A stretch of DNA of 64,000 nt from Ischnura elegans. Taxonomy: Eukaryota > Arthropoda > Insecta > Odonata > Coenagrionidae. This document shows positions 45,197-56,836 of the stretch, piece after piece; the first letter of the stretch is position 1, and the number at the start of each line of letters is the position of its first letter. The notes under the pieces were generated by a model. The model had not been told where the DNA came from and did not search any database. It saw only the letters and a list, made by a program, of their open reading frames with translations. The stretch covers positions 42,575,812 through 42,639,811 of the forward strand of contig NC_060259.1 in NCBI RefSeq assembly GCF_921293095.1. The letters are read 5' to 3'. Position numbers and translations under genes: made by a program.

Positions 45197-46757
45197 CTGG
45201 CAGCTATTTGATGTATTACTCTGAAGATTCCACAAAATGTCATATCCACTACACATTTTTCAGGCTGTGAATATTTTAATTTTTATTAAACAGATTTTAA
45301 TTTATTTTAAAATGGAAGAAGTACACCTGAGGTACTTTCATTCTGTTCATTTTTTCTTTTTTATTCTTTGATAACTGCATATGTTTTATATATGTATTAT
45401 ATGATATAACAGTTACTCATCAGTCAATTGTATTAAATTTTTGTAATGTATGTAGATATAAATGTAATTATAAGTGAGAATATGTGCTATAAATTTTCTA
45501 TCTGTTATTGCTCATGAAAATGGTGGAGCCAGTGTTATAAATAATATCTTCTTCGTTTATGTCTGAATCTTTTGTTGGAGAGCATCACTATCCGACATAG
45601 TCTGTTTCATCTCATGGCTGGAATATTTTTTACAAGTTAGTAAGTGAAATCTTTTTTTGCTTGGAAAAAATTTGTTTTTACAGTTCTCAAAAATATACGT
45701 ATACGAATTACAGAATCAAAAGTTCATGCTGTGATGGGTTGGAAAATTTGGTATAAAATCTTTTTACAATGTGTCAACCTCACAAATACCTTTTTCTCAT
45801 TTGCTGGGCAAGACAAAAATATTATGTTAAACCAAGAAGGTGGCAACCTAAAAAATTCAACCTATTTTCTTTTCTCGAAAGTCATCAAGTCAGGCCTTGA
45901 CATGATTTCTAATTTTTATCATCAATTTTTGGGTGAGTACTGAAATGGTGAATTTCATTAGAAGCGTAAATGTTGCAGATGAAATATTTCTACCTTAATG
46001 TTAGTAACTGTGTGGCAGAGTCATTCAATTGAGTGCGCAAACCCATGGCAATAAACCTAATCAAACTTAAAGCAAAAAGAGTGTAAAAAATTAGAGCTAT
46101 CATGACAAGATAATATTGTGATGTAGGAAACAATTACTACAGTAGCTGGAGTGTAATCATTTTCATCCAACCCTTCGAGACAGCTCTGCGATTTAAATGC
46201 TTGTGGTATAAAAATGTATTGAAAGTATAGCTTTGGGCAGCTGTGCTAGTATTACTTCATATGTTTAACTGGTCCAGTCATAATGTTTAAATTTCCAATG
46301 TAACTATTCTGTTTATTTCGAAGCTATCATATTACAGTTTTACTTACAAAAAACTTATCACCTGTCATCTTTATTTGCCTTAACTTTTCTTTACAAATTT
46401 TAGTTTTTGTGTGGTATGTTTCAAAGAAATCTTCTAAGCACTCTGCTGAATCAGTCTGGGCAGCAGTACCCCGTGTCCCTCTAGCAGAGAACACTTGGCA
46501 TCCTCTTTGAGGCTGGAATGTCCTTAAGCTTTGCAGTTTCTTTTCAATTTTCCTGTGTATGGGTGTTTTTCTCATACTGAAGGGGTTGATGCAGTTCCTT
46601 ATTGTTCAAGTAGCTTTTGAAATAGCCCAAGGTGAAGCCCAACCAAGTTAAGGTGATCTACCCCTTACTCCTGTGTGACACCTTTTGAAGTTTTGCACTA
46701 GAAGTCTATTTCTCCTTCTTGTGTTTCACAACTGAAAGAATGATTGCGAGGTCAATA
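45197..46757. other. TRPML 3' untranslated region and intergenic DNA
   Basis: AT-rich. No canonical AATAAA close to the stop; polyadenylation site unclear. A 99-codon frame at 45644-45943 is unrecognised. Confidence 0.4.
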
Positions 46758-47410
46758 GGGTAGTTTCCTTCATCAAAGAAAACAAAATGCATTGATTGCG
46801 ATTCGTTACCCACCATTAGTGTTTTCATAATATACTAATTATTTGGTTTTAGAAATATCGGTTTAGTCAAATGGCAAGGGTCAATTTTATCCTCATTTGA
46901 AAAAGGCCACATTGGCGCCCACGCGATGTCACTCCATGTGACGTCACAGGGACCTAGTTTCTATAGGAGTAGATAGGAGATTTACATCATCTGAGGTTAC
47001 CAATGCATGTATGAGGCACAGAGCTCAGGGAAAAATTTCTTAATAATCGCCTATTAAAACGGTCGGAAAGTTTTCTTCGTTTGATAAGGTATTAATAATC
47101 CTTATTTAAGCCAAGCGCTACCAGCCAGCATGGCACTCTGCAACCTGCTAGCATCCTGTGTCGTATCAGCGCTCAGAGCCTCGCCCCAAGGTCACCTCAC
47201 TTGCGGCAGCGGGAACCAGAACGACGTCACGCGAGAGTTTTCCCGGCATTCATACTTAGCCGTCGCGTTTTCGCACACTTGAAAATTTTCACTTTTCATT
47301 TAATCACGCAATATAGATATCGTCATTTAAAAATCTAAAAGCGTGAAATATGAACTCCAGGAGTAATAATCTTTTGATTTCGGCAATAAAGAAATAATAG
47401 GCAACCACCC
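46758..47410. mobile_element. Unclassified repeat family, copy 1
   Basis: Starts GGGTAGTTTCCTTCATC and shares about 570 bp in the same orientation with 59069-59659. The right edge read in reverse starts GGGTGGTTGCC, so short imperfect inverted ends are possible, with TA at both flanks (46756-46757 and 47411-47412). It contains GTGACGTCACAGGG and GACGTCACGCGAG CRE-like boxes. No coding sequence. Confidence 0.65.
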
Positions 47411-48269
47411 TATTGCCTTCCAGTTGGACAAGAGGAAAGAAACAGAGAAAAATGCAGAAGTGGCCAAAGAGAAGAGACATAAGGAGTTCTCTTTGAGCAG
47501 TAAAGTTAGGTAGAAACCACACAAGGATGCTTATGAGCACAGGCAGTTCACATGCAATGAGGTAAGGATGATATTTTAGGGTAGGGACTTTTTGTTAGTT
47601 ATGGGAATTGTGAAAAATCATCTTCCGAGAAGTCAAGGCCAGCGGGAGATATCTAGAGAATCTTAGTAATACAAAGGAAAGTGATGAAACCCACATTCAA
47701 AGCATCAAATCCTTAATGTGAACCTGATTTTCCATTAAAACTTCATCGTCTAGTGAAATTTATACATAACATAAATATCATTTGTGGAAGAGACTTGAGT
47801 TTGGCTCAGCAATCAGTTCCTTTGGCATCCTATCGTGAGAGAAAGAGAAAATAATTGCTTTTGGATTTCACTTAAACATAAAATTGTATTGATCTGCCAT
47901 TGCTGATAAAATATTCTTTTCTAACCTTTAACATCTGTCATTCTATGAGACCTTTTTCTTAGGTATAACCACATAAATATAACCTCTTAGTTGCTCTACA
48001 CAACTATTGATTTAATGTGTATTGATTCCCATATCCACTATCACAAAATATTGCAACTGATTGTTGGCCTTCGAATAAATTCAGTGTTCCCACTCAACCG
48101 TGAAAACCCTAAAACCGTGAATAAGCCGTGATTTTTGCTACCGTGAAAAAACCTGGAAATAGCCATGAATTTCGTCATAAAACCTTAAAAATCTCTCAAT
48201 CTTGATTTTACGATCGAAGAAATACGATTGACAGATTAAAATAAAAATGCATGTTTCGGTCATATTTTC

Positions 48270-48342
48270 TACATGTACATAATACCCCACAAGCCGCCTA
48301 GAAGGCGTGTGGGAGCGGATGTTAGGAAACCAGCCATATACA
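48270..48342 (-). repeat. Dispersed short repeat, copy D
   Basis: On the minus strand GTTTCCTAACATCCGCTCCC, ACACGCCTTCTAGGCGGC and TTGTGGGGTATTATGTACAT match copy A closely. Confidence 0.6.
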
Positions 48343-48505
48343 CATAAAAAATGAAGTACTCTAACGAAGTCGGGACTAGCGTTTCTTAAAGTCCTTCGTG
48401 GTTCGGGGGAAAAACGAATTCCCATATTTATCCGTTCAGTAAAATATTTCCCTTAATTTATCGCTTCTATCGGACCTGGAAATATAGTGTGGCTTTAATA
48501 TTATG

Positions 48506-49035
48506 TTATCTGTCCCGCTCTTTAAGATATGTATCCATTCTCAATAGTTCAAGCAATCTAAGCCTAGCGCGCAGCCTCCGAGTCTCCAGCGGCTCCCATC
48601 CTAATTCGCTTAACATCTGGGTAACACTGTCTGTACGCCCGTAGCCAGAGGCGCAGCTAGGAATTAAGGCTAGGGGGGGTTTTAGGCGCAATTAATACTG
48701 GTGGGCTTGGGGGTATTGCATACCCGCCAGGGTAAGCGGGAGGTGCGGAGGCCTTCCGCCGAAATAAATTAAGATAAATGGTTCAAAATGGTGATTTTTA
48801 CGGCCTTCTGAGGGATATTTTATTAATCCTCACACTATTCCATAAGCAATATTAATCCAATCAAGTAAAATAGATTTCACTTGAAAATTTCTATGAACTC
48901 TAGGGGGGGTTTTATCCCCCAATACCCCCCCTCGCTGCGCCACTGCCCGTAGCAGTTTTTGACGAAACGCGCAGCCTTCCTTTGTATTTTGTTCATTTCG
49001 CCGTCATATTTTAAGGTCAGTCACGCGCAGACATG
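48506..49035 (-). pseudogene. LINE reverse-transcriptase tail split by a MITE
   Basis: Read on the minus strand, KYDGEMNKIQRKAARFVKN at about 48954-49035 continues after the MITE as GRTDSVTQMLSELGWEPLET and RRLRARLRLLELLRMDTYLK. It is the C-terminal region of a CR1/Jockey-like LINE protein, second LINE family in this window (compare 55923-56240). The MITE at 48646-48945 interrupts it at CCCGTAGC. Confidence 0.68.
48646..48945 (-). mobile_element. hAT-type MITE (300 bp), family M1 copy 1
   Basis: Perfect 8-bp target duplication CCCGTAGC (48638-48645 and 48946-48953). Ends CAGAGGCGCAGCTAGG and CAGTGGCGCAGCGAGG (reverse complement). The interior matches the copies at 51491 and 52413 in reverse orientation. 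Inserted in a LINE relic, so younger than it. Confidence 0.85.
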
Positions 49036-49479
49036 GCCACGGATTTATCTACACACGTATATTCGAGGCGCCATTATTTGTCCGTGTGCCACGAAGACAC
49101 ATTGACCTTTAGCCTGTACCAAAGTCGGAAGAATGGTAGCCAAAGTGCTCATTAGCACTTGCGAAAATTCAGACACTTCTTAACTTCCCTGGCACCCTGG
49201 TCCGTCTATTTTCCCGCTAACAACCTTGAGCCGGAGCAGAATTTGGCAAACGATATGTGACGTCAGGAGAGATAGCACTTTCATTGCTGCGTTTATATTC
49301 ACGGTGTCTTTCACGTTTGTTAAATTTTTAGTTAACGCACGTGCGGTCGATGATTGTTACGTGTTCATTATTTCTGCCTAAATTGGCTTATCTACAACCC
49401 GTGAATTTGAAGACATTAATACCGTGAAAACCTGGAAAAAACCGTGAATTTTATAAATAAGATTGACTGGGAATATTGG

Positions 49480-50003
49480 AAGATTAAAGAGAACCCTATG
49501 CTTTTCCGAAAACATTATTCGAAAAGGTTATTTTAGAGTTTTTTTTTAGATTTCAGTTCAGTTTCTGGGTAAAAAAAAGTTGACCAAAAAGATGATAGAA
49601 CTACATTACATTATCAAATTTTATGAGCTGCGAATTTCTCTCTTTACATTATATTTATTTGCGAAATTTCTATTTTTGTTAACTTTAATCTGGTTTTTAA
49701 GACCAAGTTTAGCGTCAAAATCCATTTCCGGGCGTGCGATTTGTATGAATTTTCTAGGAGGCTACTCCTGTATTCCCGGGTAAGGTGGGCCCCCACCGAC
49801 CCACCCCACGCCGCCCCTGATCTCCAAAGTGATCGCTTCAGCGATGTGGCCAATGAAAATTGAATGCGGTTTCACGCGACCATTTCGCGACGATGGCTCC
49901 AGGGATAAAGAATCTCACCCCTTTCCCACCACGATCGGCTCGTACCTTTTTCCGTCGCTGACATCGTTTTTCGGCCAATTAGATCACATAATGCCGCTAA
50001 GAG
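49480..50003. other. Intergenic, nothing recognised
   Basis: Short frames only; a C/G-run patch near 49780-49815 resembles a worn MITE end. Confidence 0.35.
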
Positions 50004-50270
50004 CAGTAGCGTAGGCAGGAATTTCATTCGGGGAGGGGGGGTCCAAAAACAGGGAGGAAATTTTTTGAAAAATAGAGTACTAAGTAATGGATTTTAACTA
50101 CCTAATTTTAACACTTTTCATAATCGAAAAAACTTCATCAGTTAAAGAATTATTTTGTAAAATCCTGATTATTCATTACTTTGTTTCCTTTTATGAAGGA
50201 AAATAATTGTGTTTGTATATTTCGGGAGAGGAGGGGTCCGGACCCCCTGGACCACCCTGGTACGCCACTG
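50004..50270. mobile_element. hAT-type MITE (267 bp)
   Basis: Ends CAGTAGCGTAGGCAGG and CAGTGGCGTACCAGGG (reverse complement), with GGGGG-run subterminal segments. Flanking 8-mers GCTAAGAG and ACTAGCAG share only 5 positions, so the duplication is eroded. Confidence 0.6.
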
Positions 50271-50859
50271 ACTAGCAGCGATTGTAACTCCAAGTTTTAA
50301 TTTAAATGAAATGGGAGTATTATAGTCTGAAAGTGACGGAGAAGGAAAGATGGACTTACTCGTTAATCAACACTTAACACTGAAATGCAAGTGCACCAAC
50401 TGTCGACTTTATGTGAAATAAAACGAAGTCGGGAATTTAAATAAGTGCATGCACAGATTCCAGATACATGATAACCCCCAACCCCTAACTGTGGCGGATA
50501 CAGAAAAAAACCAAAGATATTTGGAATAACTCCGCAAGAAATGTACCGCCGTGAAAATATACCAAACGATAAACAATCTTAAGGCACACAAATAAAGAAA
50601 ACGGCACAGCAAGAATAGATTGTAATACAACGGAACATGAAAAAATAGTCAAGACAACGCATATTTTAATCAGTGGAAATGTAATCGAAAATTTTCATTT
50701 TATCACGACCTTCTAGCCGCTTCCAAAGAAAGTCACTACGGATGATGATGTAAAACACTAAACGCGAACGATTCACCTAATAATTTTAAAGTCATTGAAA
50801 ATAACTGAACCTAGAACATTCTGTATAAGGTAATAGAAAGTAACGCTGCAACACGCTCA

Positions 50860-51205
50860 ATAACCAAAAAAATAATGCAAACGGCACAGCAAAAGTTCAA
50901 GAAAAAAGTAGGTACTCGGTGAATTATTCGAAGAAAATCCGAAATCTTTTTGGTCGTACGCGAGAGAGCTTCAGGGAAAATCTTCAACCGTAGATTCGTA
51001 ATTTGATAAAGATGTCACCGAAAATATTGACAAAGCTAACACGTTAAATTCCCACTTCGAAAGTTTATACACCACAGACGACACTCAATTTTATTTGGAC
51101 AACACATATACTGAGGAATCGATGGAAGAAATCTGCATCCAAAGTGATGGGATAACTAAACAATTACAATCGATAAAGAATAGTAAATATCCGAGTCCGG
51201 AGTGA
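50860..51205 (+). pseudogene. LINE reverse-transcriptase N-terminal part, degenerate
   Basis: ENPKSFWSYARELQGKSS, then NIDKANTLNSHFESLYTTDD, then SMEEICIQSDGITKQLQSIK and SKYPSPE is the segment just before and into the reverse-transcriptase domain of Jockey/CR1-type LINEs. One stop after TVDS and no downstream polymerase motifs, so a short 5'- and 3'-truncated relic. Confidence 0.65.
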
Positions 51206-51490
51206 GCCCACCCTAGAACAAAAGAAGTTAATTGTGTAGGGGCAGCGTGCAACGTGTAAAGCTTCATGAGTAATCGCTAGCATTTGCGCGTGCGGTTAAA
51301 TTCCAGTCTTTCCTTTATTTTGAGTGGAAACAGCAGCTGGTGCACTGCCCGACTTACTTTATGTCTAATGGGTGACTATGCTTCAGCTAATGGCGAAATA
51401 TGGCGCTCGTTATTCCATTGTATGGATTTATGGATCCCCGTCTCACCGTATGCCTTCAATTTTGATTTTACTCCATCGCATGCCGCGGTG

Positions 51491-51793
51491 CAGTGGCGCA
51501 GCGAGGGGGGGTTTTGGGGGTTAAACCCCCCCCCCCCAGAGCTCAGAGAAATTTTTAAGTTTAATCCGTTTTCCTTAATTGGATTGATATTACTAATATA
51601 ATAGTGTAAGGATTAATAAATTATCCCTCAGACAGCCGTAAAACTCACCATTTTGAACCATTAATCTTAAAATTCCGCTATTTATTAATCTCGCACCTAC
51701 CACTCATCCTGGCGGGTATTCCATACCCCCACACACCCTGGTATTATTTGCACCTGAACCCCTCCCCATCCTTTATTCCTAGCTGCACCCCTG
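51491..51793 (+). mobile_element. hAT-type MITE family M1 copy 2
   Basis: Starts CAGTGGCGCAGCGAGG, ends AGCTGCACCCCTG; the interior shares AGAGCTCAGAGAAA, CTCACCATTTTGAACC and GGGTATTCCATACCCCCACA with copy 3. Confidence 0.8.
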
Positions 51794-52412
51794 ATTCTAC
51801 ACAAACGCTATTGTAGGAAAAACTAGCTTTTATTCGAGATAAGAAAAAAACTGATGCACCAATTTCAGTGAAAATACATCAGTTCAATTTAATATTCTGA
51901 AATCCATTGAAATGTAATGAAAGTAATCGTTTTTCACAAATTCCGCACGAGTTGCCATCCTAAATGAGGCGTTTTTCCTTTCAGGATAACGGCTATTACA
52001 ATTACTGCTATCGTACTGCTAATTGTAACCGGGGTCGATCGATCAGACCCAAAATCTCAATGATCTGAGAGAATTCGGTAGATGGAAGTTAATTTAAGAT
52101 AAGTTAATTTTTAAAAATCTTCCCCAGTCAGCCATTCTCTCTCAAGTTCAAACTTAGAAAACGCGAAAGCTTCACCTATTTTTAAAAAATGAGTTGGTGT
52201 CGTTATTTGAGCTCTGGTCCATTTACTCGATGCTGGAGAAACTTTCACTAATGGAAAGAATCGCTCAAAGAGTGTTAACAACAAATAACCACGCGAGAAT
52301 CGTGAAAAAGGCCCGTGAGTAGCTGAGAAACAGTGACCCGGTCGGCATGAGTTCGTGACGTCATCAACTTATCTGCTAAAGGGTTAAGGCCGTCGATTAT
52401 TTCACCACCAAC

Positions 52413-52714
52413 CAGTGGCGCTGCGAGGGGGGGGGGTTTGGGGGATAAACCCCCCCCCCCAGAGCTCAGAGAAACTTTTAAGTTTAATCCATTTTACTTT
52501 ATTGGATTGAATTTACTAATAGAATAGTGTAAGAATTAATAAAATACCCATCCGAAAGCCGTAAAACTCACCATTTTGAACCATTTATCTTAAAATTCCG
52601 CAATTTATTAATCTCTCGCCTATCGCTTATCCTTGTGGGTATTCCATACCCCCACACACCCCGGCATTAGTTGCACCTAAACCCCCCCAGCCTTAACTCC
52701 TAGCTGCGCCCCTG
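52413..52714 (+). mobile_element. hAT-type MITE family M1 copy 3
   Basis: Starts CAGTGGCGCTGCGAGG, ends AGCTGCGCCCCTG, followed directly by CCGCGGTG. Confidence 0.8.
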
Positions 52715-52722
52715 CCGCGGTG

Positions 52723-53911
52723 AGGGCTGGTCTTTTATCCCTCGCTTCATATTATAACTGGAAATGTTCTACAGGGGAAGAATTACCCTGTATTCCGTAC
52801 AAAGACATCGCTAGCATTTACTCGGGCAGTTAACACGACGCATCACTTATGCTCAACCGGCAGTATTTGATTTCTTGCATAGGGACTAAAAAGGTTGTGA
52901 ACTGCCGTCTTGTATTATCCGTAGAAAGAGGTCGTGTCTTTAGGCCTTCAGTATGACGCAGTTCAGAGTTGAGGGTGGAAAAAATTTGGGAACGGTGCGA
53001 AGCCACTCAGAAAATAGTTCAGTTGCTGGGTAACCATGTGACGGTAGTGTTGGAATTTGTTTCCGAGTGGTGTGCCTTTTCCGTCTCGTGAAGTAATTAT
53101 TTCAAATTTCCAATAACATGAAGGATGTAAATTGTGTATATAAAACACGCTAATCGTTCTTTAGGCACTGCGAAGTGAATTAGTTTGTGTGAAGTACGAA
53201 AATATCTGAATTGGGAAATCACATGTTCAGTGAATGATATAGTGTTAAGTGTGTTGGATGGTGTGCGTGTGGAAGCATCTAGTGTTGATTGTGCAGTTAC
53301 ATTGTGCAGTTTATTGTGTCACCATGAGAGTTACAAAAGAGGAATAATAATACAAGGATCTTATGACTTGGCTTCATTCTCCTGGAAAGAGTGAAATGGC
53401 TCCAGATCCAAGGAAGCAACCAAGTAACAATAATTTTCATCTTGTAAAACTATACGTAAATATTAAATTTTTACAGGGGTGAAAAAAGAAATATAATGGC
53501 TTTATAAATCATATTGGGTGCATTTAGAATTCTTAACCTTCACGGTGTAGCATTAGTACATCCGGGACAGAAAAATCACCTACTATCGCCGCAAAAAAAA
53601 GATGAAATTTAAGCATTTGTATTAAATTCTGCCGAAGCTCTGTAGGGTCGCGTCATATATCGTTTTACTAATTGTTTATTCGACTACGACAATGAGTGAT
53701 TAAAAATTGTTGAAACGTAAAATTTTATCTTCTACGGTCGAAAGAGCGTGCGAAAAACTATAAGAACGACGACACGGTCGTCTTCTTCATCGAAAAACCC
53801 TCTGAGTTGGGAGGGAGAGCCTATTCTTCTGTGCAGTAGAAAATGAGTATGTAGTTATTCGAGGAATGGAATTTGACAGCAAGGTGACTGTTATGATGGG
53901 GTGAGCAAGAG
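52723..53911. other. Intergenic, nothing recognised
   Basis: No domain or repeat recognised. Short frames at 52963-53148 and 53185-53394 without identifiable family. Confidence 0.35.
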
Positions 53912-54172
53912 TCATGGCCTCCTATCAACCGTGAATTCCTCACGGAGTTGAGTTACGAATTCGGCCGAAGCCCTCATTTCATCTGTGGAAAGCATTTTCG
54001 TGAATCGCCCCATCATGAAAATCATTGTTATGCTCAAATTCCTTTCCTCGATGAACAACATACTCCTTTTAGACCGTTCCGAAGGAAAGACCCTACTCAG
54101 TGGGTTTGTTTTTTGGTTCGCAAGAGCTTCAAATTCCGTAACTCTGGTTTGGATAGTCTTAAGATGGTACAA
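53912..54172 (-). CDS. Hypothetical 86-codon frame
   Basis: Uninterrupted minus-strand frame YHLKTIQTRVTEFEALANQK ... RNLSITMIFMMGRFTKMLST, DEMRASAEFVTQLREEFTV, ending DRRP. Its composition is protein-like (charged and hydrophobic alternation) and it reads on upstream of the ATG. Family not recognised; it may be a repeat-derived fragment. Two plus-strand frames overlap it, so coding status is uncertain. Confidence 0.25.
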   Translation of the reverse strand: MYHLKTIQTRVTEFEALANQKTNPLSRVFPSERSKRSMLFIEERNLSITMIFMMGRFTKMLSTDEMRASAEFVTQLREEFTVDRRP

Positions 54173-54978
54173 GCTAAAATTCCTCTAGAAATAATAGGAT
54201 ATTAAGTAAGACAAGCGTGCTGCGCCCGCTCCTAGCGGGCTTCCCCCGCTCTTTTCAATGCAGGTCCACAGAGGGATAGGCGCGTTTCTAATTTTAAAAT
54301 ATAGAAAAAAAGGCAGGGTCTTATGTACAAATTTAATTGGAATGTTCATGTGCAAATTGAGGTCAGAGGACCTCTTTAAACACAACATTGGAAGTAATTA
54401 CACTATCCTCAGTTAATCGCACATGATGACTCATACTTACGTATCAACAGGAGACTTGAATGTGAAATCAGCCGCATTTTGTTAAAAGTTATTTAAAGAA
54501 TGTGATATATATTGTTGCAAATGAACAAATGTATCAGTTTGTGCGCCGTTAACGTCAGTTTACCGGTTTTTGTTTCTTTTTGTTTTTTTTAATTATTTAA
54601 AAACCAATTTTAGAAAACGATAGGAATATTTAGGAAGTAAGATATGCCGTCGCATGTTCTCTGATAAATTCTGTGCATTTTGGTGCCTTATTTGTAGAGT
54701 TTGGTTGCGTATTAGTTGAGAAAAAGGTATCTATACAGTAGAAATAATACAGAAGATGGTTGTGCCTACCTAATGAAAAAAATCATAATGATCTTCAATC
54801 CTCTAAATTCAATTTCTGAAGTGATGCGCGGTTTGTTCTATGATTTAAAGAATAAGTCATTGGTTGATATGATCCATAAATAGTCAAGTCTGGAAAAAAA
54901 AGTTTCGCTTCCTGAGTGATGCTTGTGTCCGGGAATGAGCTAACGAATGAATACGAAAACAACATAATATTCTGAGTG
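54173..54978. other. Intergenic, nothing recognised
   Basis: AT-rich; no gene or repeat terminus seen. Confidence 0.35.
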
Positions 54979-54986
54979 ATGTGACT

Positions 54987-55188
54987 CATAGGCGGATCTA
55001 GGGGGGGGGGGGGGAACGGGGGCACGTGCCCCCCCCAGACCCTTGAAAAATGTGCAACATTTTTAATACGGTCCCAATGTCATTGCGCTCGTTTTGTATT
55101 ACGTGGTATCCCTGTGCCCCCCAGAACAAAATCCTGGATACGGCCTTGCTTGTTCCCCTCCCGGAAAGAAATCCTGGATCCGCCCCTG
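54987..55188. mobile_element. hAT-type MITE (202 bp)
   Basis: Perfect 8-bp duplication ATGTGACT (54979-54986 and 55189-55196). Ends CATAGGCGGATCTAGG and CAGGGGCGGATCCAGG (reverse complement), followed inward by G runs and GGCACGTGCC. Different family from M1; related to the fragment at 9719-9957. Confidence 0.83.
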
Positions 55189-55283
55189 ATGTGACTTAAG
55201 GTTTTACATTCCACTTGTCTTTCAGATTTTGTCATGTACGAACTCAATTACTTATCATCTGTTCATCATTTAGTTATTGGTGG

Positions 55284-55640
55284 ATTATTATTATTATTAT
55301 TAAAGTGTTCAACCGGCTAAGATAAATTTTCCTGGAACACTTATAATTTTTTCTGGGAGCCTCCTCATCCTTCAAGCACTTGACTTTTCATTTCACAATA
55401 CGGCCTATTTCCTTTCATTCTATCTAAAATTCCTGTTCTCTCCCTGCCCCTCCTTCGTTTAGCTAACATTCTATCTTCTAACACCGTTTTCAACATCCCC
55501 TCTTCGGAAAGTCCTCTCTCCATCCATACCCTCTGTCTACTCTGTATCTCATCTAACTCAGCTGCCTCTCCTTACCCGCCATTTCCAGAACTTCGTCGTT
55601 CCTCCTCCTTTACGAACACTTTACTTTCTTCATTATTTAA
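55284..55640 (-). pseudogene. LINE 3' end with AAT tail
   Basis: The minus strand reads VWMERGLSEEGMLKTVLEDR, MLAKRRRGRERTGILDRMKG and NRPYCEMKSQ across frames, the C-terminal GRRRxxMLDxxK block of insect LINEs. It ends in (AAT)n at 55284-55301. Confidence 0.58.
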
Positions 55641-55759
55641 TTATGCTGCCTTCCCGTCTTAGAGTAAGAATTAGGAGAGGTCGGATAGCTAGAAATCTCT
55701 TGAGTATAAAACACATGCACCTATCGAATTATTAACGTGACGACGGAATTTCAAGCATA

Positions 55760-55760
<1 letters not shown>

Positions 55761-55794
<34 letters not shown>

Positions 55795-56245
55795 GTACAA
55801 GTTACAAGTTGGCTATTTGCCAGGTGGTAACAGGTTATACAAAATAAAAATAAAAACAAAAATATAGCAAATGAGAAATACATTACCAAAATGAAACTGG
55901 AAAGTATTAAAATTCAGTGATATTAATTTTCCAATATTAATCCTCTACACCTCTTTTTGAAAATCCTTACGTTGTTAGGGTAGGGCTTTAACAGTTCTGC
56001 AGGGAGTCTATTCCATTCCGTAATCGTCCTGTTAAAGTACGAGAATTTCTTTACGTTAGTCCTTTGCGGCCGGCATTTCATCTTGAATTGGTGATCATGC
56101 CTACCAATATAGCTGGGGTATTCAATCTTCCTCCGAAGTTCCCCCCATGCCTTTTCCCCTTTCAGTGTGCGGAAGAGTGCGCAAAGCCTATTTATTTTTC
56201 TTCTCCGTTCTAGTGTATCCCATCCCAGTTCTTTCAGCATTTTAC
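55761..56245 (-). pseudogene. LINE reverse-transcriptase tail, 3' UTR and AAT tail
   Basis: The 105-codon minus frame (56240 to 55923) reads MLKELGWDTLERRRKINRLC, then RRKIEYPSYIGRHDHQFKM, then SYFNRTITEWNRLPAELLKP, the C-terminus of a CR1/Jockey-like LINE protein, with no stops. Downstream are about 125 bp of 3' UTR and an (AAT)n tail at 55761-55794. Same family as the relic at 48506-49035. 5'-truncated. Confidence 0.75.
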
Positions 56246-56544
56246 CGAGTCGGGGGAAAAATTAGGAACACCCAAAAATGAAATACAAAATATTGAAATA
56301 TTTTTTAATCGACTCACCGATGAAAGGCTCTTAATCTTGCCTCTAATGATAGTTATTGGAACCCTATTGCACACAAATAACTCACCCTTTCGCTAATCGA
56401 ATGGAAGTTACGTGATGCAATACCGAATTACCATTGACGCTCGACGTATCTTGGGACCAAAGTGGTTACGTCACCGTCATTCTACCAATCCTTATTCCGT
56501 CGATCATACGTGCAGCCATTGTTCTATAAAATACATGCATGCAT

Positions 56545-56574
56545 GGATGCATGTGGTCATTTCCACATGCATCC
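56545..56574. repeat. Perfect 12-bp hairpin
   Basis: GGATGCATGTGG, six-base loop, CCACATGCATCC. Confidence 0.7.
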
Positions 56575-56836
56575 ACTCCTTCAAAATTTTTATAAAACGT
56601 CCACAAATTCAAAGAGACTTTTCCTACATACATATTTTGCTTATCATTTCGGCGTATTCTCCTTCTCGCATTTTACTAGCTATGGAATGACATTATTAGG
56701 AGGTATTGTTGGTTCACAGCAACTTAAAATTCCGACCAAGAAAGCCTGAAATATATAAGCTTGAGCTTTTTCACTTTATAATTTAGTATTTAAACTTTTC
56801 TTCCAATTTAAGAGAATATTTGTGAGATATGAAGTA

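Larger units (their letters stand above)
48082..49479. mobile_element. Degenerate hAT-like element hosting nested insertions
   Basis: Left end CAGTGTTCCCACTCAACC and right end (reverse complement) CAATATTCCCAGTCAATC are a matching pair (about 14 of 18), of hAT type. The subterminal regions are full of ACCGTGAA / TTCACGGT motifs (48090-48170 and 49395-49455). No clean 8-bp duplication. Inside: a short dispersed repeat (48270), a LINE relic (48506-49035) and a MITE within that LINE (48646-48945). Confidence 0.6.
51491..52714 (+). mobile_element. Composite unit: two hAT MITEs flanking 619 bp
   Basis: Two M1-family MITEs in the same orientation (51491-51793 and 52413-52714) enclose 51794-52412. 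The outer flanks carry the same 8-bp repeat CCGCGGTG (51483-51490 and 52715-52722), while the inner junctions show no matching duplications (ATTCTACA after the first copy, CACCAAC before the second). The simplest reading is that the outermost ends were used in one transposition of the whole 1224-bp unit. The enclosed DNA has no recognised gene. Confidence 0.75.
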
